DNA of 18,512 nt from Granulosicoccaceae bacterium (GTDB lineage: Bacteria > Pseudomonadota > Gammaproteobacteria > Granulosicoccales > Granulosicoccaceae), in assembly GCA_023301405.1 (NCBI GenBank), contig JALZUX010000076.1, forward strand, positions 1 through 18,512, read 5' to 3'. A program made the translations under genes and the position numbers. The notes beneath the pieces are model-generated. The model saw only the letters and a program-made list of their open reading frames with translations, was not told the DNA's origin and ran no database searches. This document shows, piece by piece, positions 15,555 through 18,512 of the stretch (positions are counted from its first letter, which is position 1; the number at the start of each line of letters is the position of its first letter).

Positions 15555-15568
15555 CGCCTTAATTTGAA

Positions 15569-15595
15569 CTACCGTATAACACTTTACTGCGGTAG
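15569..15595. terminator. Weak hairpin after the glc operon
   Basis: CTACCG (15569-15574) pairs with CGGTAG (15590-15595), loop 15 nt, just after the Rieske-like gene. A second short hairpin, CAGGC-CTGCA-GCCTG (15659-15673), lies near the end of the minus-strand NMO gene. Neither has a U-tract. Confidence 0.3.
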
Positions 15596-15684
15596 CTACA
15601 GAGACAACATGGTGCAGCTAAGCTAAACCTCAACCGGGAAACTAACTTTCATCTTTATCAGGCCTGCAGCCTGCCTTGTACTGA

Positions 15685-16752
15685 TCAGTCGATCGCCATC
15701 AATTCATCTTCAAATATTGCTTCAATCAAAACGCGTGCAGACACCTCTCTACAACCACCAACATTTTGCCCGCACCACAGTGGTGAAAAATCACTGGAGC
15801 CTTGCGCCTCTGCTTTCTTGCGAAGCTCTGTCATAGCGACTGCCGCCAGTGGAAAGCTTTGTACTTCATTATTTAAGGGGCCAATTTCCCGCACCGCCTT
15901 GTTCACAATACTTCTGGCTGGCCGGCCACTAAACACATTGGTGATCGCACTATGGGATGCACCTTTGCCCTTCAGCGCCGCTCTATGAAGCAAACTAGTG
16001 TTGGCTTCATCGCATAGTAAAAAAGCCGTACCCATTTGTATGGCCGTGGCTCCCAGAGTTAATGCCGCCTTGAGTCCTGCACTATCACCTATACCACCAG
16101 CCGCAATCACTGGCACCCGGACCGACTTCACGATTTGCGGTAGCAAAGAAAACGTACCAATTTGTGAGGTGAGATCATCGCTCAGAAACATGCCCCGATG
16201 CCCTCCAGCCTCAAGCCCCTGGGCAATGATGCCATCTACACCATTTGCTTCAAGCCATAACGCCTCATCAACGGTCGTTGCAGACGACAGCACAATGGAT
16301 CCCCATGATTTTACCCGCGCCAACAAACTACTTTCAGGCAGACCGAAATGGAAGCTGACTATCGCAGGCTTAAACGGTTCTACCATATCCGCTATTTGAT
16401 GACTGAATGGTTGTCTGCCACTGCCGGGCAGAATATCCTGTGAGTTTATGTTGTACTGCTTAAACCACGGCGCCAGCACAGAGTGCCAGCGCCGCTCTTT
16501 TTCCTGATCAAAGTCAGGTGCCTGATGACAGAAAAAATTAACATTATAAGGGTTTCGAGTAGCAGACCTGATCTTTGTAAGCTCAGACTTTATCTGCTCA
16601 CTGTTGAGCATTGCACACGGCAATGATCCAATCCCACCGGCTTTGCAAACCGCTATAACCAGATCACTTCCTTGCACACCAGCCATTGGCGCTTGAATAA
16701 CCGGGAGTTCAGATCCCAAAAATATGCGATCAGAAAATAGTTCGTGTGACAT
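15685..16752 (-). CDS. Nitronate monooxygenase (class I, NPD family)
   Basis: FMN-dependent TIM-barrel enzyme that oxidises alkyl nitronates such as propionate 3-nitronate, thought to be detoxifying. Class I signatures are all visible: QAPMAGV (20-26), SFHFG (133-137), SSATTVDEA (156-164), AQGLEAGGHRG (177-187) with the expected catalytic His185, AAGGIGD (217-223) and GATAIQMGTAFL (234-245). At 355 aa it has the usual length. GAGAAG lies just before ATG 16752. A good sigma-70-like promoter sits upstream (16810-16838), so it is probably a single-gene unit, convergent with the glc operon. The family also contains enoyl reductase FabK-like members, but the GGHRG and FHFG motifs favour NMO. Confidence 0.88.
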   Translation of the reverse strand: MSHELFSDRIFLGSELPVIQAPMAGVQGSDLVIAVCKAGGIGSLPCAMLNSEQIKSELTKIRSATRNPYNVNFFCHQAPDFDQEKERRWHSVLAPWFKQYNINSQDILPGSGRQPFSHQIADMVEPFKPAIVSFHFGLPESSLLARVKSWGSIVLSSATTVDEALWLEANGVDGIIAQGLEAGGHRGMFLSDDLTSQIGTFSLLPQIVKSVRVPVIAAGGIGDSAGLKAALTLGATAIQMGTAFLLCDEANTSLLHRAALKGKGASHSAITNVFSGRPARSIVNKAVREIGPLNNEVQSFPLAAVAMTELRKKAEAQGSSDFSPLWCGQNVGGCREVSARVLIEAIFEDELMAID

Positions 16753-16809
16753 AGACTTCTCAAAGGCTTTGATGGATCAGCAGGCTATATAGATAAACTA
16801 CATTGTAAA

Positions 16810-16838
16810 CGTATAGTTTTCTGCGCTTTTAGTATCAA
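16810..16838 (-). promoter_or_regulatory. Sigma-70-like promoter of the NMO gene
   Basis: On the minus strand TTGATA (16838-16833), 17 bp spacer, TATACG (16815-16810). An overlapping inverted repeat AAACTA (16795-16800) / TAGTTT (16814-16819) could be an operator. Confidence 0.5.
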
Positions 16839-16860
16839 AAGGCACATCAAACAGAGCGGC

Positions 16861-17874
16861 TCAGCCTGGTATTGGTGCTTCAGGATCAAGAAGCCCTTCA
16901 TTTTTTAAATCAGACCAAAGCGACGCCGGTATTTCGGTATTGAACCAGTTAATATTCTGTTGCATTTCAGCACGTGAGCGCGGCCCCGGTATGACGCTGG
17001 CGACCAATGGACATCCAAGCGGATACTGCAGGGCAGCGGCTGCCAACGGTATACTGTGTGACTCACACACTCGGGTTAAACCTTCCACTTTGCGCACTAC
17101 GTTTTCTGGTGCTTTGGCGTAGTTCCAGGTTTCTCCGCCAACCAGCACGCCCGAGTTAAAAGGTCCACCTAGAATTATCCCGGTGCCGGCCTTTTCGCAG
17201 GCTGGTAACAGATCATGTATGGGCTCTTGCTCTAACAAGGTGTAGCGACCGGCAAGCAAGAAGGCATCCCAACGTCCATGCTCCATCGCTTCAATACAGA
17301 CTTCACGCTCGTTAACGCCCAGCCCGATCGCTTTTATATCGCCGGCGCTTCGCAGTTCATCAAGTGCTTTATAGCCGCCGGACATCGCATCGGCAAAGTG
17401 GCCTTTGTTTAGCTCGACACCGTGTTGCATAGCGCCGATATCGTGCAACAGCAAAATATCGATTCGGGTTAATCCCAGTCGCTGAAGACTGTCTTCATAG
17501 GAGCGCATCACACCATCATAGGTGTAGTCATAAACCGGATTAAAGGCAAAGCTACCCGGCCACTCATCAGCAACGGCCTTGGGCGCGGGTTCAGGTTTTA
17601 GCAGTCGCCCTGCTTTGGTTGATAGCACTATGCCATCACGGCCACGTATGGCATCGCCAACGTAGTGCTCTGAGCGTCCAAACCCGTAAAAAGGCGCGGT
17701 ATCAACAAAGGTAATGCCCTGCATTAGCCCTTCCTCTAACGCCGCCCTATTGTCTTCTTCTGTTACTATTCGGTGGTTTCCTGCCATCGCAGCACAACCT
17801 AGCCCGAACTCACTTAATTGTAGAGACGTACTTCCTAGTTTGCGCAAACCAAAGCTTGAGTCTAAAGCTACCAT
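16861..17874 (-). CDS. Aldo/keto reductase (D-threo-aldose 1-dehydrogenase-like)
   Basis: NAD(P)-dependent oxidoreductase of the aldo/keto reductase superfamily, cytoplasmic TIM barrel, 337 aa. The catalytic tetrad is complete: Asp58 and Tyr63 in VDTAPFYGFGRSE (57-69), Lys87 in STKAGR, His144 in LLLHDIG. The YGFGRSE...G signature and NPVYDYTYDGVMRS...SLQRLG are typical of the branch containing D-threo-aldose (L-fucose) dehydrogenase and pyridoxal 4-dehydrogenase; the exact sugar or aldehyde is not determinable. The C-terminal SVIPGPRSRAEMQQN is the cofactor-binding end. GGAGG about 9 nt before ATG 17874 is a strong ribosome binding site. It lies 108 bp upstream of NMO on the same strand; co-transcription is possible, though NMO has its own promoter candidate. 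Confidence 0.88.
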   Translation of the reverse strand: MVALDSSFGLRKLGSTSLQLSEFGLGCAAMAGNHRIVTEEDNRAALEEGLMQGITFVDTAPFYGFGRSEHYVGDAIRGRDGIVLSTKAGRLLKPEPAPKAVADEWPGSFAFNPVYDYTYDGVMRSYEDSLQRLGLTRIDILLLHDIGAMQHGVELNKGHFADAMSGGYKALDELRSAGDIKAIGLGVNEREVCIEAMEHGRWDAFLLAGRYTLLEQEPIHDLLPACEKAGTGIILGGPFNSGVLVGGETWNYAKAPENVVRKVEGLTRVCESHSIPLAAAALQYPLGCPLVASVIPGPRSRAEMQQNINWFNTEIPASLWSDLKNEGLLDPEAPIPG

Positions 17875-17996
17875 AAGGTTATCCTCCTTTGGATATTGCT
17901 TGAAAATATACTCTACTTAGGCATCTCAGCACCACAACTTAATTGACCAATCACGAGTCAAATCAACACCACCTTGCCACGCCACGAGGTACTTCA

Positions 17997-18404
17997 TTAT
18001 GGTGACGAATACCACCGCAAGACTGCCCAGGATAACATTACGCCCACCATCAGCCACACCAGTATAAAAATCACTCCAACCATCGAGTACACCGGTTTTT
18101 TCGATAGCTTATTGGCGCGCTGTTGAGCTGACAAGACCACCGATTCCGGAGTCAAGCGCAGCACCAGCCACACGCCGGCAGGAACGACGATGATGTCGTC
18201 GATTAATCCCAACACAGGAATAAAATCAGGAATTAAATCAATAGGGCTAAATGCATAGGCGGCCACGGCGATGGCTAAGTATCTTACACGGCGACGCAAC
18301 TGCACGTCAGTACCGACGCAAAACACCACAATGGCCTGCCTGACAAGAGTTGCTGTGGTTTCACGAATCCACCGGGTACTCAGCCCCCAAAGCCGCTTGA
18401 TCAT
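17997..18404 (-). CDS. DUF1232 (YkvA-like) membrane protein
   Basis: A 135 aa inner-membrane protein with the DUF1232 signature: YAFSPIDLIPDFIPVLGLID at 50-69 followed by D70 and IIVVPAGVWLVLRLTP (71-86). The SPIDLIPDFIP...DD core is characteristic; the function of the family is unknown. Hydrophobic segments lie at about 42-52, 60-82 and 107-129, the last a clear C-terminal membrane helix (YSMVGVIFILVWLMVGVMLS). The frame can also start at the GTG at 18407; I use the ATG at 18404. No strong ribosome binding site. Downstream of it on the same strand lies the aldo/keto reductase, 122 bp away. I see nothing reliable from 18408 to the right edge. Confidence 0.85.
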   Translation of the reverse strand: MIKRLWGLSTRWIRETTATLVRQAIVVFCVGTDVQLRRRVRYLAIAVAAYAFSPIDLIPDFIPVLGLIDDIIVVPAGVWLVLRLTPESVVLSAQQRANKLSKKPVYSMVGVIFILVWLMVGVMLSWAVLRWYSSP

Positions 18405-18512
18405 CACTCAATAACACCAGATGCTGTTGCTACGCATATTCACTCGCGCTGAGTGATTTAGCGTTTTTTCTACGAGGAAATATTGCCAGATTCAGGCAGA
18501 CACCATTGCTGA

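Noticed and set aside
15998..16399. 133 aa plus-strand frame
   Set aside because: Antisense to the nitronate monooxygenase gene; composition is that of a shadow.

Overview
The window looks like chromosomal DNA of a gammaproteobacterium. It carries gatCAB, slyX, rsmJ, yajQ, pdxH and a glycolate oxidase operon close to the E. coli glcDEF arrangement; slyX and rsmJ in particular point to Gammaproteobacteria. I cannot place it to genus. Most genes are housekeeping genes in short operons on both strands. There is no prophage, CRISPR array, rRNA or tRNA that I can see.

Layout. 1-300 (-): 5' part of a secreted, probably outer-membrane protein that runs off the left edge. 574-1506 (+): an enlarged adenylate-kinase-like P-loop kinase. 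1549-4921 (-): gatC-gatA-gatB. 5270-6325 (+): an MreB-like actin-fold protein at the usual mreB position beside gatCAB, but with degraded nucleotide-binding motifs and no mreC/mreD after it, followed by slyX. 6608-6884: two tandem copies of a ~160 bp repeat with terminal inverted repeats; a diverged inverted copy lies at 4976-5133. 6888-7490 (-): a PetA/Rieske-type protein that has lost all four [2Fe-2S] ligands but kept both disulfide cysteines. 7578-8396 (+) rsmJ; 8503-8985 (-) yajQ; 9106-9783 (+) pdxH. 10020-10679 (-): an intact gene derived from an IS1595/IS1016-type transposase in which the catalytic acidic residues seem to be gone. 10680-10914: a regulatory region with three inverted repeats, one a perfect CRP-type TGTGA-N6-TCACA site. 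10915-15554 (+): glcD-glcE-glcF plus a Tat-exported Rieske-like protein with an atypical ligand set. 15685-16752 (-) nitronate monooxygenase; 16861-17874 (-) aldo/keto reductase; 17997-18404 (-) DUF1232 membrane protein.

How the genes work together. GatCAB amidates misacylated Glu-tRNA(Gln)/Asp-tRNA(Asn). RsmJ methylates 16S rRNA. PdxH makes pyridoxal phosphate. GlcDEF oxidises glycolate to glyoxylate, and the Tat-Rieske gene with its strong ribosome binding site 32 bp downstream may be an accessory electron carrier. The shared theme of the unusual genes is retained fold with lost catalytic or cofactor residues (MreB-like, PetA-like, transposase-derived). Each has an intact frame, and each looks like a repurposed paralogue rather than a decaying gene. 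These are the best candidates here for undescribed biology.
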